A stretch of 60,062 nt of DNA from Loigolactobacillus binensis (GTDB taxonomy: Bacteria; Bacillota; Bacilli; Lactobacillales; Lactobacillaceae), in assembly GCF_005405165.1 (NCBI RefSeq), contig NZ_BJDN01000017.1:1-60062 (forward strand). The letters run 5' to 3'. The position numbers were made by a program, and so were the translations under genes. This document shows positions 18,032 to 27,892 of the stretch, piece by piece (position 1 is the stretch's first letter; the number at the start of each line of letters is the position of its first letter). The notes under the pieces are model-generated. The model was not told where the DNA came from, did not search any database, and saw only the letters and a list, made by a program, of their open reading frames with translations.

Positions 18032-18223
18032 TCAACCATGCTCGATTTTATTATTATCAACATTAAAAATAGCTTGTCGTGTCAGTTGCTCCAGATCTTG
18101 TAACTGATGGACATACACATGGTAGCACCGACTAGGCGTTTCCATCACATAAACATCGATTTCACTAAAATCGCCTAACGTTGTTAAGTAACTTTTTAGA
18201 CCTTTGTAACTAAAACTTCGCAC
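18032..18223 (-). CDS. Small hypothetical protein
   Basis: About 63 residues (MRSFSYKGLKSYLTTLGDF...). No family recognised. It is a mixed alpha/beta-looking soluble protein with one cysteine and no membrane segment. AGGGAGG followed by eight bases supports the GTG at 18223 rather than the TTG at 18244. It lies 35 bases after the YczE-like gene on the same strand and ends at the shared terminator, so it is probably cotranscribed. Confidence 0.55.
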   Translation of the reverse strand: MRSFSYKGLKSYLTTLGDFSEIDVYVMETPSRCYHVYVHQLQDLEQLTRQAIFNVDNNKIEHG

Positions 18224-18258
18224 TTGCTTGACCTCCCTGCTCAAGCGACTGTCCTTGT

Positions 18259-18975
18259 CTACTTATGTCCGGTAACCGGTTGAACTGCAGTGACCCGTGA
18301 CAGCCCGCTAATACCATAATGCTTTAAACGCTTAAAAGTATGTCCATCAAAGAAACCAATGAACGTCCCCTGAAAAAACAAACAAACCACAGTGCCAATA
18401 TTGACAGCAAATAAACGTCCGGACACAAGAAAAGTTATGAGCATGATCAATACTGGCGGAATATAATGGACCATTTGGGCAATCGTCGCACTGCCTTTTA
18501 AGTAGCGGAAGCGTAATATTTGCATGAAATCATCATTGGGATGCAACACAATATTGGCCCGTTGATAAATCGATGTTGCTAAAGCAACACAAAGAATACC
18601 AAAAATATCCACAACAACTCTTAATCCTAATGGTAGCTGATTAATACCTAAATGCACAATAGCCTGCGTAAATAATTGAATTAAATAACTAAACGGCGTG
18701 ATAAAAAGTAAATTACCTAAAAAACGCCGCCACGAAAGTTTGCGGGTCAAAACCATATTTGCTAAAGCCACTAAAACACCACAAATAAATAAAGTCAGCC
18801 GCAAACTTAAGGGCCATAAATGATATAAATTCACCGCTGAAGCAGTCCAAACGGCGCTTCCTAAATTAGTTGCAATGGTCAATGAATGGCCAGTTGCATT
18901 GATCAATAGTGATAAGCCAAGATACCCCCAGCGCATCATTAAATCATTTGATCGTCGCTCATCGATGTTGCTCAT
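18259..18975 (-). CDS. YczE/YyaS/YitT-like membrane protein
   Basis: 238 residues with five or six hydrophobic segments, opening with WGYLGLSLLINATGHSLTIATNLGSAVWTA, the characteristic start of the YczE group (the pattern is given at positions 16-45; the key feature is the Gly-rich NLGSAxW turn). The polar C-terminal tail is about 30 residues. Function is unknown; some relatives are predicted permeases. Confidence 0.7.
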   Translation of the reverse strand: MSNIDERRSNDLMMRWGYLGLSLLINATGHSLTIATNLGSAVWTASAVNLYHLWPLSLRLTLFICGVLVALANMVLTRKLSWRRFLGNLLFITPFSYLIQLFTQAIVHLGINQLPLGLRVVVDIFGILCVALATSIYQRANIVLHPNDDFMQILRFRYLKGSATIAQMVHYIPPVLIMLITFLVSGRLFAVNIGTVVCLFFQGTFIGFFDGHTFKRLKHYGISGLSRVTAVQPVTGHK

Positions 18976-18999
18976 CCCCTAACCGATCGAGCTTTAAAT

Positions 19000-19050
19000 A
19001 ACAAAGAGGTCGCAACATACATTACATATGTCACAACCTCTTTGTTTTTC
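19000..19050. terminator. Hairpin between rhaD and the YczE-like gene
   Basis: AACAAAGAGGT pairs with ACCTCTTTGTT across a 25-base loop that can form an inner stem. The T-run is best on the plus strand; on the minus strand it is followed by TATTTAAA. It probably ends the rhamnose operon. Confidence 0.6.
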
Positions 19051-19125
19051 GAACATTAGCGTTGAAGCATGTTCCATAAAGTAATTTTAACCGCTTTATA
19101 AAGCTCACTTACCATTGAAAGTAGA

Positions 19126-19980
19126 CTATTTACCTTCTACCAACGATTTCCCAGTTAAGAAATCAGGATTTGGTTTAATACTGAAACGAGCCGCCAAATC
19201 AGCCAAGTCTTTATCCGTAATTTCTTGTAAGAAATGGCCGCCTTGTGCTTGAACAGTTGTATAGATCAAGGCAGCTTTTTCAACTGTTTCGATCAAGCCA
19301 AAGGTTTCATCCATCGAATCACCAGCGGCAAAGATCCCGTGATGTGGCCACAAAACAACCCGGAAGTCTTTCATTTTAGCCGCAGTTGCTGCACCAATAT
19401 CATTAGTACCAGGTGTCATATAAGGAATCACACCAAGGCCTTCAGGGAAGACAACGATTGATTCTGCTTGCATTTTCCATAAAATACGGCTAAATGTTTT
19501 TTCATCTAACGGTACAGTGAAACTCATGCCAACTAAATTAGTTGGGTGGCAATGCATAACGATGCGTTGGTCAGCATCTACTTTTAGACGATTGATATGG
19601 GTCATCAAATGTGCTGGGAATTCACTGGTGGGTTGGCCGCCATCGTTGAAGCCCCAATGAATGTCGACACTATGGCCATCTGCGGCGATCTGAACCAAGC
19701 CAGCATCGCGTTCACAATGATCATAAACATTCTTGAAGTAGCGACCAGTACCAGTAACTAAGAAGTATTGACCCGCTAATTCACTAGCATCAAAATCAAT
19801 TTTTACGTTACGCAATACTGTGTCAACATCAGCATATTGGCTGACTTCTTCTTTGGTCAAACGATAACTAACATTACCGCCATTCCGTTCGTCCCAGCCG
19901 TGAGTGTACAAACCGAGGGTGATTTTACGCATTTCGTCAGCATATGGTGAATTAATAAATTTTTCTTTAGTCAAGATCAA
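19126..19980 (-). CDS. rhaD: Rhamnulose-1-phosphate aldolase
   Basis: 284 residues, zinc-dependent class II aldolase. Zinc ligands are visible as MHCHPTN and [15 protein letters not shown] near the N-terminus is the phosphate-binding loop of the fold. It cleaves L-rhamnulose 1-phosphate to dihydroxyacetone phosphate and L-lactaldehyde. It is the last gene of the rhamnose cluster, separated from rhaA by 281 bases containing hairpins, so its expression may be lower or separately tuned. Confidence 0.93.
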   Translation of the reverse strand: MILTKEKFINSPYADEMRKITLGLYTHGWDERNGGNVSYRLTKEEVSQYADVDTVLRNVKIDFDASELAGQYFLVTGTGRYFKNVYDHCERDAGLVQIAADGHSVDIHWGFNDGGQPTSEFPAHLMTHINRLKVDADQRIVMHCHPTNLVGMSFTVPLDEKTFSRILWKMQAESIVVFPEGLGVIPYMTPGTNDIGAATAAKMKDFRVVLWPHHGIFAAGDSMDETFGLIETVEKAALIYTTVQAQGGHFLQEITDKDLADLAARFSIKPNPDFLTGKSLVEGK

Positions 19981-20030
19981 TGATCTCCTTTTCGTTACTT
20001 AAGGATTTGTATTTTTTAAATCTGTTTCAG

Positions 20031-20060
20031 CGAAAATTGCTCCGTCTTTACACGGAGCAA
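20031..20060 (-). terminator. Intercistronic hairpin between rhaA and rhaD
   Basis: TTGCTCCGT / ACGGAGCAA with a six-base loop; on the minus strand it is followed by TTTTCG. It could partly terminate the rha transcript before rhaD. Confidence 0.55.
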
Positions 20061-20082
20061 TAATCTTTTAGGTTAAAACGAG

Positions 20083-20250
20083 GTTGAAAAAGCATTGTCG
20101 TTTGTTCTTAACAACTCTATCTAACAAATACCAGACAGGGTTACTAATTCGCAAACCAGAACCCTTTGTCGCCTAGCCTACTCCTTCACAATAGAGGGAG
20201 CTATTGTGAAGGAGTAGGCTAGTACGCAAAATCTGAACACTTTTTCAAAC
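20083..20250. repeat. Candidate small non-coding insertion (MITE-like) with 22-bp palindrome
   Basis: The ends are imperfect inverted repeats (GTTGAAAAAGCATTGT at 20083-20098 against AACACTTTTTCAAAC at 20236-20250). Inside, 20173-20194 and 20201-20222 are a perfect 22-bp inverted repeat with a six-base AGGGAG loop and no T-run. There is no ORF. The arrangement resembles a miniature inverted-repeat element or an mRNA-processing hairpin; copy number elsewhere is not visible from here. Confidence 0.4.
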
Positions 20251-20261
20251 ACATTCTTAGT

Positions 20262-21527
20262 TTAGTCACGCTTGAATTGAACGTCTTTTTCATATTGACG
20301 AATATTCTTCATCCAGTCCATGCCAACAGGTGTGCCATTGTCTTGGCAGAATTTGTCCCAAACAGCGGCAAATGGATAAGATTTCAATTCTTCAGTTTCA
20401 ACTAAACGTTGGGTGAAGTCGTAGTTCAATTCGGCTTTCTTCAATTGATCAATTGGTTCAAGCATAGCTTGTAATAAAGCCTTTTGTGTTGCGCGCGCAC
20501 CAATGACCCAAGCTGCAACCCGGTTGATCGTTGCATCGAAGAAATCAAGGCCGATATTAGTCTTGCTTAATTCGTTGTCCCGAACCAATGAACGTGTGAT
20601 CCGAACTAATGCTTCATCGAAGATAACAACATGATCACTATCCCAACGAACAGGACGAGAAACATGTAACATCAACCCTTTACCAAATGGTAAGAAGGCA
20701 GAGAACTTATCCGAAACATCTTCGGTTGGATGCCAGTGTCCAGCGTCGATCGTCCATAACTTGTTCCGGGTGATGGCATAGTTATTGTAGAACAAATGTG
20801 AACCAACCGTGTAAGATTCGATTCCTGTCCCGAATAATTTACCTTCGAAGGCTTCGATCGTGTTCTTTTCGTCATATTGTTTTTCGTCAATCGCATCTAA
20901 TGACTTGATTAAGCGCAAACGCGGTGTTGCTTTATCAACTGGATTGTCTTTAAAGCCATCTGGAATCCACAAGTTATTAACTGATTGTTGGCCTAATTGT
21001 TCACCGAAGTAATTAGCAACTGCACGAGTCCGTTTACCATGTTCGATCCAGAAATCACGGATACCTGCTTCAGGGCTAGCTAAAGTAAAGTTTTCCTTGA
21101 CCTTAGGATGAGAGAAGAAGGTGCCGTTCATATCCAAGCCAATTTTTTCTTGTTTAGCCCAGTCGACCCAATACTTGAAATCTTCTGGTTCGATTTCGTC
21201 TAAGTCCTTCTTTTTATTAGTAACTGCATAAATAGCATGTAATTGAACTTTATGACTACCAGGAATCAATGACAATGCTTCGTGTAGATCGCCAGATAAT
21301 TCATCTGGGGTGCGGGCAATACCAGGGTAGTTACCACTGACACCGATCCCACCAGTTAAGGCTTGGCCTGGGAATAGGAAACCATGGATATCATCGCCTT
21401 GCCAGCAATGAAGTGATAATTTAACTTTCTTTAATTCTGCCATAGCTGCTTCAGTATCAACACCGAGTTCAGCATAACGTGCCTTGGCAATTTCATAAGC
21501 TTGATCAACTGATTGTTTTTGAACCAT
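20262..21527 (-). CDS. rhaA: L-rhamnose isomerase
   Basis: 421 residues, full length. Typical blocks are LHCWQGDD near residue 39, GGIGVSGNYPG, MNGTFFSHPK, and the metal-binding region with DAGHWHPTEDVSDK. It converts L-rhamnose to L-rhamnulose with a divalent metal. It lies third in the order permease-rhaB-rhaM-rhaA-rhaD on one strand. Confidence 0.95.
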   Translation of the reverse strand: MVQKQSVDQAYEIAKARYAELGVDTEAAMAELKKVKLSLHCWQGDDIHGFLFPGQALTGGIGVSGNYPGIARTPDELSGDLHEALSLIPGSHKVQLHAIYAVTNKKKDLDEIEPEDFKYWVDWAKQEKIGLDMNGTFFSHPKVKENFTLASPEAGIRDFWIEHGKRTRAVANYFGEQLGQQSVNNLWIPDGFKDNPVDKATPRLRLIKSLDAIDEKQYDEKNTIEAFEGKLFGTGIESYTVGSHLFYNNYAITRNKLWTIDAGHWHPTEDVSDKFSAFLPFGKGLMLHVSRPVRWDSDHVVIFDEALVRITRSLVRDNELSKTNIGLDFFDATINRVAAWVIGARATQKALLQAMLEPIDQLKKAELNYDFTQRLVETEELKSYPFAAVWDKFCQDNGTPVGMDWMKNIRQYEKDVQFKRD

Positions 21528-21601
21528 TATAATAGCTCCTCTTCTTGCTAAGATTAGTTTTTTAAAATTTAAATCCTTAATTTATACAACTTACGCCGAC
21601 A

Positions 21602-21916
21602 TTAATCTAAATGAAAAACTTCTTCAAGATCATCGGCTACCGGACTTTCATCAGGGTTTGTCTTCATGATCGGCGCCATATAGTGCCACCATTTCTTACA
21701 AATATCAGTATTAGCAATGGCATTATAGGCAGCAACATCAGGTACTTCCAAGTACGCCAAAGTCTGACCGTTAGCGCGATTGAGATAGATCGAATAGTTG
21801 GTAGCCCCATGTTCCTTAAGCGCAGTTTTCATTTCTGGCCAAAGTTCTGCATGCCGCTTAGCGTATTCATCATAAGAATCTGGATTAATGTACATCACTT
21901 GTGCGATCCGCTTCAT
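21602..21916 (-). CDS. rhaM: L-rhamnose mutarotase
   Basis: 104 residues, the normal size for this ferredoxin-like-fold enzyme that interconverts alpha- and beta-L-rhamnose. Key residues are in [15 protein letters not shown] (His), and the IYLN and [11 protein letters not shown] blocks. The ATG at 21916 has AGGAGAGG at good distance; an in-frame TTG one codon upstream is less likely. Confidence 0.93.
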   Translation of the reverse strand: MKRIAQVMYINPDSYDEYAKRHAELWPEMKTALKEHGATNYSIYLNRANGQTLAYLEVPDVAAYNAIANTDICKKWWHYMAPIMKTNPDESPVADDLEEVFHLD

Positions 21917-21959
21917 CAATTACACACCTCTCCTTACAAGTTTTGATTTATGACCTAAA

Positions 21960-23414
21960 TTATTGGTTACTGGCCAAGAATGCTTGGTATTTAGCTAAAA
22001 CACCTTGATAGGCATCTGCCTGGGGCACAAAAGTCTTTAAGTTGAATGAATCGGCGATCAAATGCCGTCCGGCAACCACATCCTTAAGCTCACCACTGGT
22101 GATCATCTGTACAATAATATTACCGATAGCAGTTGCTTCACCTGGCCCGGCAACCACCGTCACGCCACCAAGATCCGCGGTCAACTGATTCATCAAAGCA
22201 ACATTAGAGCCGCCACCAACAATGTTCAAGGTCGTGATCGGATGCCCGATGATCGTACTCAGTTTATGGACTGAATCCGCATAATATAAGGACAAATTAT
22301 CGTAGATTGCCCGCGCAATTTCACCTGGTGTTTTGGGTACAAATTGGTTAGTTTCCTTAGCATAAGCCTGTAATTCTTGGATCATATTCTCCGGATTTTG
22401 GAAACGCAGATCGTTAACGTCAATGAAGACTTTAAACGATTCCTCCTTTTCCGCAAGTGCCGCCAATTCAGCAAAGGAATATTGATCGTTCAGTTCTTCT
22501 TTTACCTTTTGGATGATCCACAGGCCCATAATATTTTTCAGGAAACGGTAAGTCCCGTAAGCACCCCACTCATTGGTGTAATTCTCACGAAAAGCAGCCA
22601 ACCCATTTTCTGGCGTATTAAGTTCGGCCCCCAGCAATGACCAAGTACCTGAACTTAGGAAGGCCCAGTTATCGCCAAAGCCTGGCGTACCAACAACTGC
22701 GCTGGCCGTATCATGGGTCGCGGTCGTAATCACATCAGTTTCCGGAATATCATAACGTTTACGCCATTTACGCCGGACAGCCCCTAATAAGGTGCCCGCT
22801 TCAACTAAATGCGGGAACTGATCAGCTTCAACATTAACTTCACTCATCAGATCTTTGTCAAACAGCCCTTGCCGTAAATTCAGCATCTGCGTGGTTGACG
22901 CATTAGTGACTTCAGTAACTGCATTACCGGTCAGAATATAGCCTAAATAGTCTGGGATCATCATGATCTTATCCGTCTTTTCAAGAACGGCCTTATCTTC
23001 GGTATAAAGCTGATATAAGGTATTGAAATTCTGGAACTGAATACCCGTTTTTTCATAAATATATTCTTTTGGTAAGGTTGAAGTTAAATTAGTGATCGCT
23101 GAATTAGTTCGCGAATCACGATAGGCAATCGGATCATGTAATTTATTGCCATCTTCATCAACTAGCACGTAATCAACTGCCCAAGTATCAATACCTAAGT
23201 TAACGCGATTAATGCCGCGGGCTTTGATTTTGACTAAACCAGCTAATATTTCATCAACAAGATGGTCGATCTGCCAACAATCATGGCCATCTTCACTATT
23301 AAATCCATTTTTAAACCGATGCACTTCTTCAAGTTTCAACCGACCTTCAGCAACCGTGCCGAGGATCAAGCGACCACTTGAAGCACCGATATCAACTGCT
23401 ACATACGTATTCAT
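21960..23414 (-). CDS. rhaB: Rhamnulokinase
   Basis: 484 residues of the FGGY kinase family. N-terminal phosphate loop DIGASSGRL (8-16), [10 protein letters not shown] substrate region, THDTASAV with the catalytic aspartate, SSGTWSLLG, and NIVGGGSN near the C-terminus. Phosphorylates L-rhamnulose with ATP. Between the permease gene and rhaM, all within about 45 bases of each other. Confidence 0.95.
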   Translation of the reverse strand: MNTYVAVDIGASSGRLILGTVAEGRLKLEEVHRFKNGFNSEDGHDCWQIDHLVDEILAGLVKIKARGINRVNLGIDTWAVDYVLVDEDGNKLHDPIAYRDSRTNSAITNLTSTLPKEYIYEKTGIQFQNFNTLYQLYTEDKAVLEKTDKIMMIPDYLGYILTGNAVTEVTNASTTQMLNLRQGLFDKDLMSEVNVEADQFPHLVEAGTLLGAVRRKWRKRYDIPETDVITTATHDTASAVVGTPGFGDNWAFLSSGTWSLLGAELNTPENGLAAFRENYTNEWGAYGTYRFLKNIMGLWIIQKVKEELNDQYSFAELAALAEKEESFKVFIDVNDLRFQNPENMIQELQAYAKETNQFVPKTPGEIARAIYDNLSLYYADSVHKLSTIIGHPITTLNIVGGGSNVALMNQLTADLGGVTVVAGPGEATAIGNIIVQMITSGELKDVVAGRHLIADSFNLKTFVPQADAYQGVLAKYQAFLASNQ

Positions 23415-23434
23415 TCGTTAACACCTCAAATTCA

Positions 23435-24739
23435 TTATTTATTCAGTGTATCGCGTTGACTTTGTGTCAGGAAGTCTTCCCCATATTGTTCCTTGGTGAT
23501 CTCTTCCAAGCTCTTGCCGCGGGTCTTCGGTGTCCAAATGATCCCAACTAGCAAGGATACGATCAGAATTGCGATCATAATGTAACCACCAACACTGAAA
23601 CCAAGTTTTTCCATAATAGTTGGAACAAAAATCGTATAAGCACCGGCAGAAGCACGAACAATAAAGAACATAATACCTTGAGAACCAGCCCGGAACTGGG
23701 TCGGGAAAAGCTCAGTTGCCCATAGCGCATACCAAGCTTGAGCACCGATCCCGGCTGAGATCCCCCAAAGTGCGGCGAAAATCCATAATGCCCATGATTG
23801 ACTCATCCCAAAGAGGGTCAAGATAATCCAAGAAAGTAATGCCATTGTTGCACCGATTGCGAAGAACAAACGATGATTAACTTTATCGCCATACTTGGCA
23901 AAACCAAAGTAAGTGCCACAAGCGGTCAATACCCAGATCACAATATTCAACAAACTAGATTGTGTTGCATCAAGCTTAACAACACTTTCAAAAATGTACG
24001 GTAAAAACATACCTTGAGAACCAGCAACTAAATTCCATAAAGCGTAAACACCGATCAGGAAGAATAACCATTTGATGGAAGTTTTGTTGGAGAATAAGGT
24101 GCGGTACGGATGGGCATCTGCCTTGCTCTTATGTCCAGTCTTCTTTTCTTCCGCCTTCTGATCCAACCAATCTTGTGATTCTGGCAACGTCCGCTGCAAG
24201 TTCCAAGCGATAAAAGCAACGATAGCCAAACCAACAAAGATCAGGCGGTAACCTAACAAGCCTAATGGTGCGACCAATAATGCTGCAATGAAAATCACTG
24301 CTGGACCAAGTGACCAGGCAAACTGGGAAACCCCAATATTTTTTGCCCGTTCATTACCTGCAGCTGTTTCACCAATATATGACCAGGATGCTGGAACCCC
24401 AGCACCAACGGCGATCCCAGTGATGATGAAACCTGCTAACAGGAACGCAAAACTATTAGCAAATACGCACATCAAGCAACCGACCATATAAACTAACATG
24501 TCATAAACATAAATGAAACGACGGCCATACTTATCAGATAAAGGTCCCCCGATCAGTGCGCCTAAAGCGGCCCCAAATGCGTTAGCCGACAAGGCACCTA
24601 AAATACCTATTTGAAATGTGCTAAGACCAAAGTGTGAGCTCCAAGACGCCATCCCAACTGATCCGGCAACAATACAACCCGAATCAAGGAAATTTGTGAT
24701 TGAAACACGTACCGTGGACTTTAATGATCCTTCAGCCAT
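23435..24739 (-). CDS. MFS sugar permease, probable L-rhamnose transporter
   Basis: 434 residues, 12 predicted membrane segments in two halves with a charged central loop around 200-225. The MFS motif GPLSDKYGRR follows segment 2, and PESQDWLDQ / WTPKTRGKSLEEI match the sugar porter subfamily. As first gene of the rhamnose operon it most likely imports L-rhamnose with protons; the substrate is inferred from context. Confidence 0.82.
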   Translation of the reverse strand: MAEGSLKSTVRVSITNFLDSGCIVAGSVGMASWSSHFGLSTFQIGILGALSANAFGAALGALIGGPLSDKYGRRFIYVYDMLVYMVGCLMCVFANSFAFLLAGFIITGIAVGAGVPASWSYIGETAAGNERAKNIGVSQFAWSLGPAVIFIAALLVAPLGLLGYRLIFVGLAIVAFIAWNLQRTLPESQDWLDQKAEEKKTGHKSKADAHPYRTLFSNKTSIKWLFFLIGVYALWNLVAGSQGMFLPYIFESVVKLDATQSSLLNIVIWVLTACGTYFGFAKYGDKVNHRLFFAIGATMALLSWIILTLFGMSQSWALWIFAALWGISAGIGAQAWYALWATELFPTQFRAGSQGIMFFIVRASAGAYTIFVPTIMEKLGFSVGGYIMIAILIVSLLVGIIWTPKTRGKSLEEITKEQYGEDFLTQSQRDTLNK

Positions 24740-24792
24740 GCCTTAACCTCCTAAAAGAATAATAAATAATAATGACTTAATTGCAATTTCAT

Positions 24793-24827
24793 ATTAACCG
24801 CTTTCATGATATGATGGCAATATCATA
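24793..24827. promoter_or_regulatory. Divergent rha control region: cre-like site and AraC-type half-sites
   Basis: Minus-strand TGAAAGCGGTTAAT (24806-24793) fits cre at 12 of 14 positions. Next to it TATGAT and ATCATA flank six bases (24810-24827), an inverted repeat suited to the divergent AraC-type regulator. The sites lie midway in the 130 bases between the two start codons. Confidence 0.5.
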
Positions 24828-24869
24828 AAGTCTGAACAAAAATATCATATTTACAGGAGGCACCTCGTT

Positions 24870-25862
24870 TTGAAGCAAAGTATCCTTGATTTACTTAAAG
24901 AACCCACGTTAATTGAACAAGAGCAAAAAAATAGTGATATTTTTCACGATGACATTCCAACCTCGGCCATTAATACCGGTTTATCCGCAACACGACATAT
25001 ACCAGTTTTAAATAATTATTTTTTCCGCAATAAGGATATTTATATTAGTAAGCATAATCGCTACGCCCCTTACCCGACGCACACCCACACTTTTCTCGAA
25101 ATGAATTATATGTTGTCTGGTAAGGCCGATGAAATAATCAATGGTAAGAAGGTCCATTTAAAAGCTGGTGACTTAGTATTATTAGATGTTGGTAGCCAGC
25201 ATTCGATCGGTTATCTTGGCGACAATGATATTTTGATCAACCTGCTATTTAGAGATCAAAATATCAGCATCAACCTGTTAAACGATCTGCGCCGCAGTAA
25301 AAGTATTCTCTATGAATTTCTAATTAATCGGGTAACTAATAAGGATGGTGATCCGCAAAACAATTATTTGATCTTCCATAAACAGGCCGAAAATAGCGAA
25401 GTTCGCGTGACCTTAGATACGATCATTGAGGAATATTTTTCCAATCGCGAATTTTCCGATTCGATCATTAAGAGTTACCTCTCGATTTTATTGACACAAT
25501 TGGTCCGTAACTATACCATTCAAACAAAACAGGCTTCGTCCAGCCAACAGTTAATGATCAAGATCCTACGCGACATCATTCAGAACTACCAAACCATTAC
25601 TTTAGATAAAATTGCTCGGAAATATAATTATAATAAGAACTATTTGAGCAATATTTTTAAACAAGAGGTTGGCAAAACCTTTTCTGAAGCATTAACACAA
25701 GAACGCATGATCCAAGCCCATACCTTGATCACTTCGACGACCCTACCGATCACTGATATTATTGAGAAAGTTGGGATTTCAAACAAGAATTTTTTCTATG
25801 ATAAATATAAAAAGCAGTACCATATCATGCCTAGTGCTGCACGCAAACAGGCCAGCAAATAA
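24870..25862 (+). CDS. AraC-family regulator of the rhamnose operon
   Basis: 330 residues: a cupin sensor domain at about 55-150 (THTHTFLEMNYMLSG and LKAGDLVLLDVGSQH), then two helix-turn-helix motifs in the last 100 residues (ITLDKIARKYNYNKNYLSNI and ITDIIEKVGISNKNFFYDKY). The start is TTG, supported by AGGAGG eight bases upstream. Placed head to head with the rhamnose permease operon, so a rhamnose-responsive activator is the likely role (RhaR/RhaS analogue). Confidence 0.85.
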   Translation: MKQSILDLLKEPTLIEQEQKNSDIFHDDIPTSAINTGLSATRHIPVLNNYFFRNKDIYISKHNRYAPYPTHTHTFLEMNYMLSGKADEIINGKKVHLKAGDLVLLDVGSQHSIGYLGDNDILINLLFRDQNISINLLNDLRRSKSILYEFLINRVTNKDGDPQNNYLIFHKQAENSEVRVTLDTIIEEYFSNREFSDSIIKSYLSILLTQLVRNYTIQTKQASSSQQLMIKILRDIIQNYQTITLDKIARKYNYNKNYLSNIFKQEVGKTFSEALTQERMIQAHTLITSTTLPITDIIEKVGISNKNFFYDKYKKQYHIMPSAARKQASK

Positions 25863-25928
25863 CTGCGAATATGTATATATGATACTAAAAATTACGAATA
25901 GATGCTGCCCGTTTCATGAATCAGCTGT

Positions 25929-25961
25929 TGTAAAGCGCTTTATAAATTGGATAGCGCTATC
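25929..25961 (+). promoter_or_regulatory. cre-like palindrome plus second palindrome upstream of adh
   Basis: TGTAAAGCGCTTTATA (25929-25944) is a near-symmetric cre. GATAGCGCTATC (25950-25961) is a perfect 12-bp palindrome nine bases further. Two palindromes side by side suggest double control of the alcohol dehydrogenase gene about 110 bases downstream. Confidence 0.5.
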
Positions 25962-26069
25962 ATATCTTCACCACTTGACTTAATCAGTCCTTGAGTGATT
26001 GCATTCGTAATATTTATGTGAAATAATTCTCAATGAAAACAAATTTAGTCCATCAAGGAGTGACATATA

Positions 26070-27191
26070 TTGAAAATTCAAGCAGCTGTTGTTGATAAAC
26101 AAGGTGCACAATTCACAATGAAGAATGATATCGAGCTTGCAGAAATGCAGGACGACGATATTCAAGTCCATATGGTAGCAAGTGGTGTTTGCCATTCTGA
26201 TGAAGCATTACGTAAAGGTGATGCTACAATTGGTTACCCGATCATTCTCGGTCATGAAGGTTCTGGGATCGTTGAAAAAGTCGGCTCCCATGTACAAAAC
26301 TTCAAGCCTGGTGATCATGTGATCATGTCGTTTTATGCTTGCGGTAATTGTGAAAATTGTCTAAAAGGTATCCCAACTCAATGTTTACATTATGCGGATA
26401 ACAACCTTTCCGGTGTCCGCCCGGATGGAACTGCACACTTTACTGAAAATGGTGAAAAAATCGCCGATATGTTCGATCAGTCTTCATTCACCACGACCAC
26501 AGTTGTTCGTGAACGTAATGCAGTCAAAGTTCCTAAAGATCTAGACCTACGGAAATTAGGACCTTTAGGCTGTGGTTACGTCACTGGTAGTGGGACAGTT
26601 TTAAACACATTACAACCACGCCCTGGTGACACGATTGCGGTCTTCGGTACTGGTGCCGTCGGTTTGGCTGCCATGATGGCCGGCCGGATCTCTGGTTGTA
26701 CTCGTGTTATCGCCGTTGATATCGTTGACGAACGTTTGGCCTTGGCTAAGGAATTAGGCGCAACTAACACGATCAACAGTAAAAATGAAGATCCAGTTGC
26801 AGCTATCAAAGCACTGACAAACGGTCATGGGGTCACTTATGCAGTTGATACAACTGGGGTCACTGCCGTAATGGAATCTTCTATTAAAGCACTGGCACAA
26901 GGTGGTGTCTCCGCATGTATCGCCGTTACTGCACACCACATTGATGTTGACACTTGGAATGATCTTTGTGTTGATGACAAATCTGTGATCGGTGTTAACA
27001 TGGGCGATTCAATTCCACAAATTGATATCCCCCGTTTACTTGAATTTTATCGTCAAGGAATGTTTGACTTCGATAAAACTGAAAAGTTCTACAAGTTTGC
27101 AGAAATCAACCAAGCTAACGCTGATTCCATCAGCGGCAAAACGATCAAGCCAATTTTGGTCATTGATCCTGACTACCAACCAGGTAAATAA
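26070..27191 (+). CDS. Zinc-dependent NAD(P) alcohol dehydrogenase
   Basis: 373 residues, MDR superfamily. Catalytic zinc ligands are seen in SGVCHSDE (Cys), GHEGSG (His-Glu) and GPLGCGYVTG (Cys). The structural zinc lobe is CGNCENCLKGIPTQC, and the NAD loop is FGTGAVGLAAMM. It belongs to the class III-like/aryl-alcohol group. Start is TTG with AAGGAG upstream. Position after the rhamnose genes might mean lactaldehyde or another aldehyde, but that is speculative. Confidence 0.87.
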   Translation: MKIQAAVVDKQGAQFTMKNDIELAEMQDDDIQVHMVASGVCHSDEALRKGDATIGYPIILGHEGSGIVEKVGSHVQNFKPGDHVIMSFYACGNCENCLKGIPTQCLHYADNNLSGVRPDGTAHFTENGEKIADMFDQSSFTTTTVVRERNAVKVPKDLDLRKLGPLGCGYVTGSGTVLNTLQPRPGDTIAVFGTGAVGLAAMMAGRISGCTRVIAVDIVDERLALAKELGATNTINSKNEDPVAAIKALTNGHGVTYAVDTTGVTAVMESSIKALAQGGVSACIAVTAHHIDVDTWNDLCVDDKSVIGVNMGDSIPQIDIPRLLEFYRQGMFDFDKTEKFYKFAEINQANADSISGKTIKPILVIDPDYQPGK

Positions 27192-27223
27192 TTTAAATTT
27201 TCTTCATAGTCTATAGATAATAA

Positions 27224-27264
27224 AAAATGTCCGTGTAAATTTATCATTTACACGGACATTTTTT
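27224..27264. terminator. Terminator after adh
   Basis: A perfect 17-bp stem (27224-27240 with 27246-27262) and a T-run; A-run at the left lets it act on both strands. Confidence 0.9.
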
Positions 27265-27267
27265 ATT

Positions 27268-27384
27268 TTAACTTTGCCAGCTGGTCGTGTCATTTTCAAT
27301 CCATCCGAAGCGGATCAAGTCCCGGTCTTGCGTGCTTAAATGTTCATTATAGACACATGAACTATCCAAAAAGTGACCTGTCAA
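27268..27384 (-). CDS. Possible 38-residue ORF or gene remnant
   Basis: A minus-strand frame from TTG at 27384 encodes 38 residues with protein-like composition (contains STQDRDLIRFGWIEND). No ribosome site is evident and the frame is closed by TGA seven codons upstream. It runs into the bidirectional terminator. It may be the tail of a lost gene. Otherwise 27265-27516 shows only an AT-rich promoter-like region for the next gene. Confidence 0.25.
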   Translation of the reverse strand: MTGHFLDSSCVYNEHLSTQDRDLIRFGWIENDTTSWQS

Positions 27385-27516
27385 TTTGTTAATTTTAAAA
27401 ACAAATCATTTAAATTCTGCTCAGCTTTATGTTAGAATGATACGCGTTAACCTTTAATGAAACAAGCAATGGAAACGGCTTAATATCAAGCTATAATAGA
27501 GAAAGGAAGTTCACTG

Positions 27517-27825
27517 ATGAGCAATTATTCACTAGGAATCAACGCGGGTTTAAAAATATTAAATGACAAATGGGCGGGCCTGATCATCGCAAACTTAGCA
27601 ATGACACCACTTGACTTTATGGATCTTCGGGAAAAAATTAGTGGCATAAATACGCTGAATTTACACAACAAAGTTAGTGAGCTTGATCAACTCAACCTAT
27701 TGGATCTAACTGAAGACCAACAGATCACATTAACCGCTAAAGGTGAACAACTCAAACGGGTACTGAATGAATTAGAACGCTGGGGCGATCGCCATGCAAG
27801 CACAAATTTAGTTGCTGAATATTAA
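27517..27825 (+). CDS. HxlR-like winged-helix regulator
   Basis: 102 residues with the HxlR layout: a GLKILNDKWAGLIIANL opening helix, a recognition helix region (INTLNLHNKVSELDQLNLL) and a C-terminal dimerisation helix ending EWGDRH-like (ERWGDRHAS). The N-terminal cysteine used for electrophile sensing in many HxlR proteins is absent; the protein has no cysteine at all. AGAAAGGA supports the start. Target genes cannot be told; the adjacent adh is a candidate. Confidence 0.75.
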   Translation: MSNYSLGINAGLKILNDKWAGLIIANLAMTPLDFMDLREKISGINTLNLHNKVSELDQLNLLDLTEDQQITLTAKGEQLKRVLNELERWGDRHASTNLVAEY

Positions 27826-27830
27826 TGACT

Positions 27831-27864
27831 AACACTTACCAACTCAAGGTAAGTGTTTTTGTTT
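27831..27864. terminator. Terminator between hxlR-like gene and gudD
   Basis: AACACTTACC / GGTAAGTGTT stem, seven-base loop, then TTTGTTT. Convergent genes share it. Confidence 0.82.
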
Positions 27865-27892
27865 ACGCTTAAAAGTGGTAATAAAGCTTATT

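Noticed and set aside
20173..20222. CRISPR repeat or Rho-independent terminator
   Set aside because: A single palindrome with no spacers, and no T-run on either strand.
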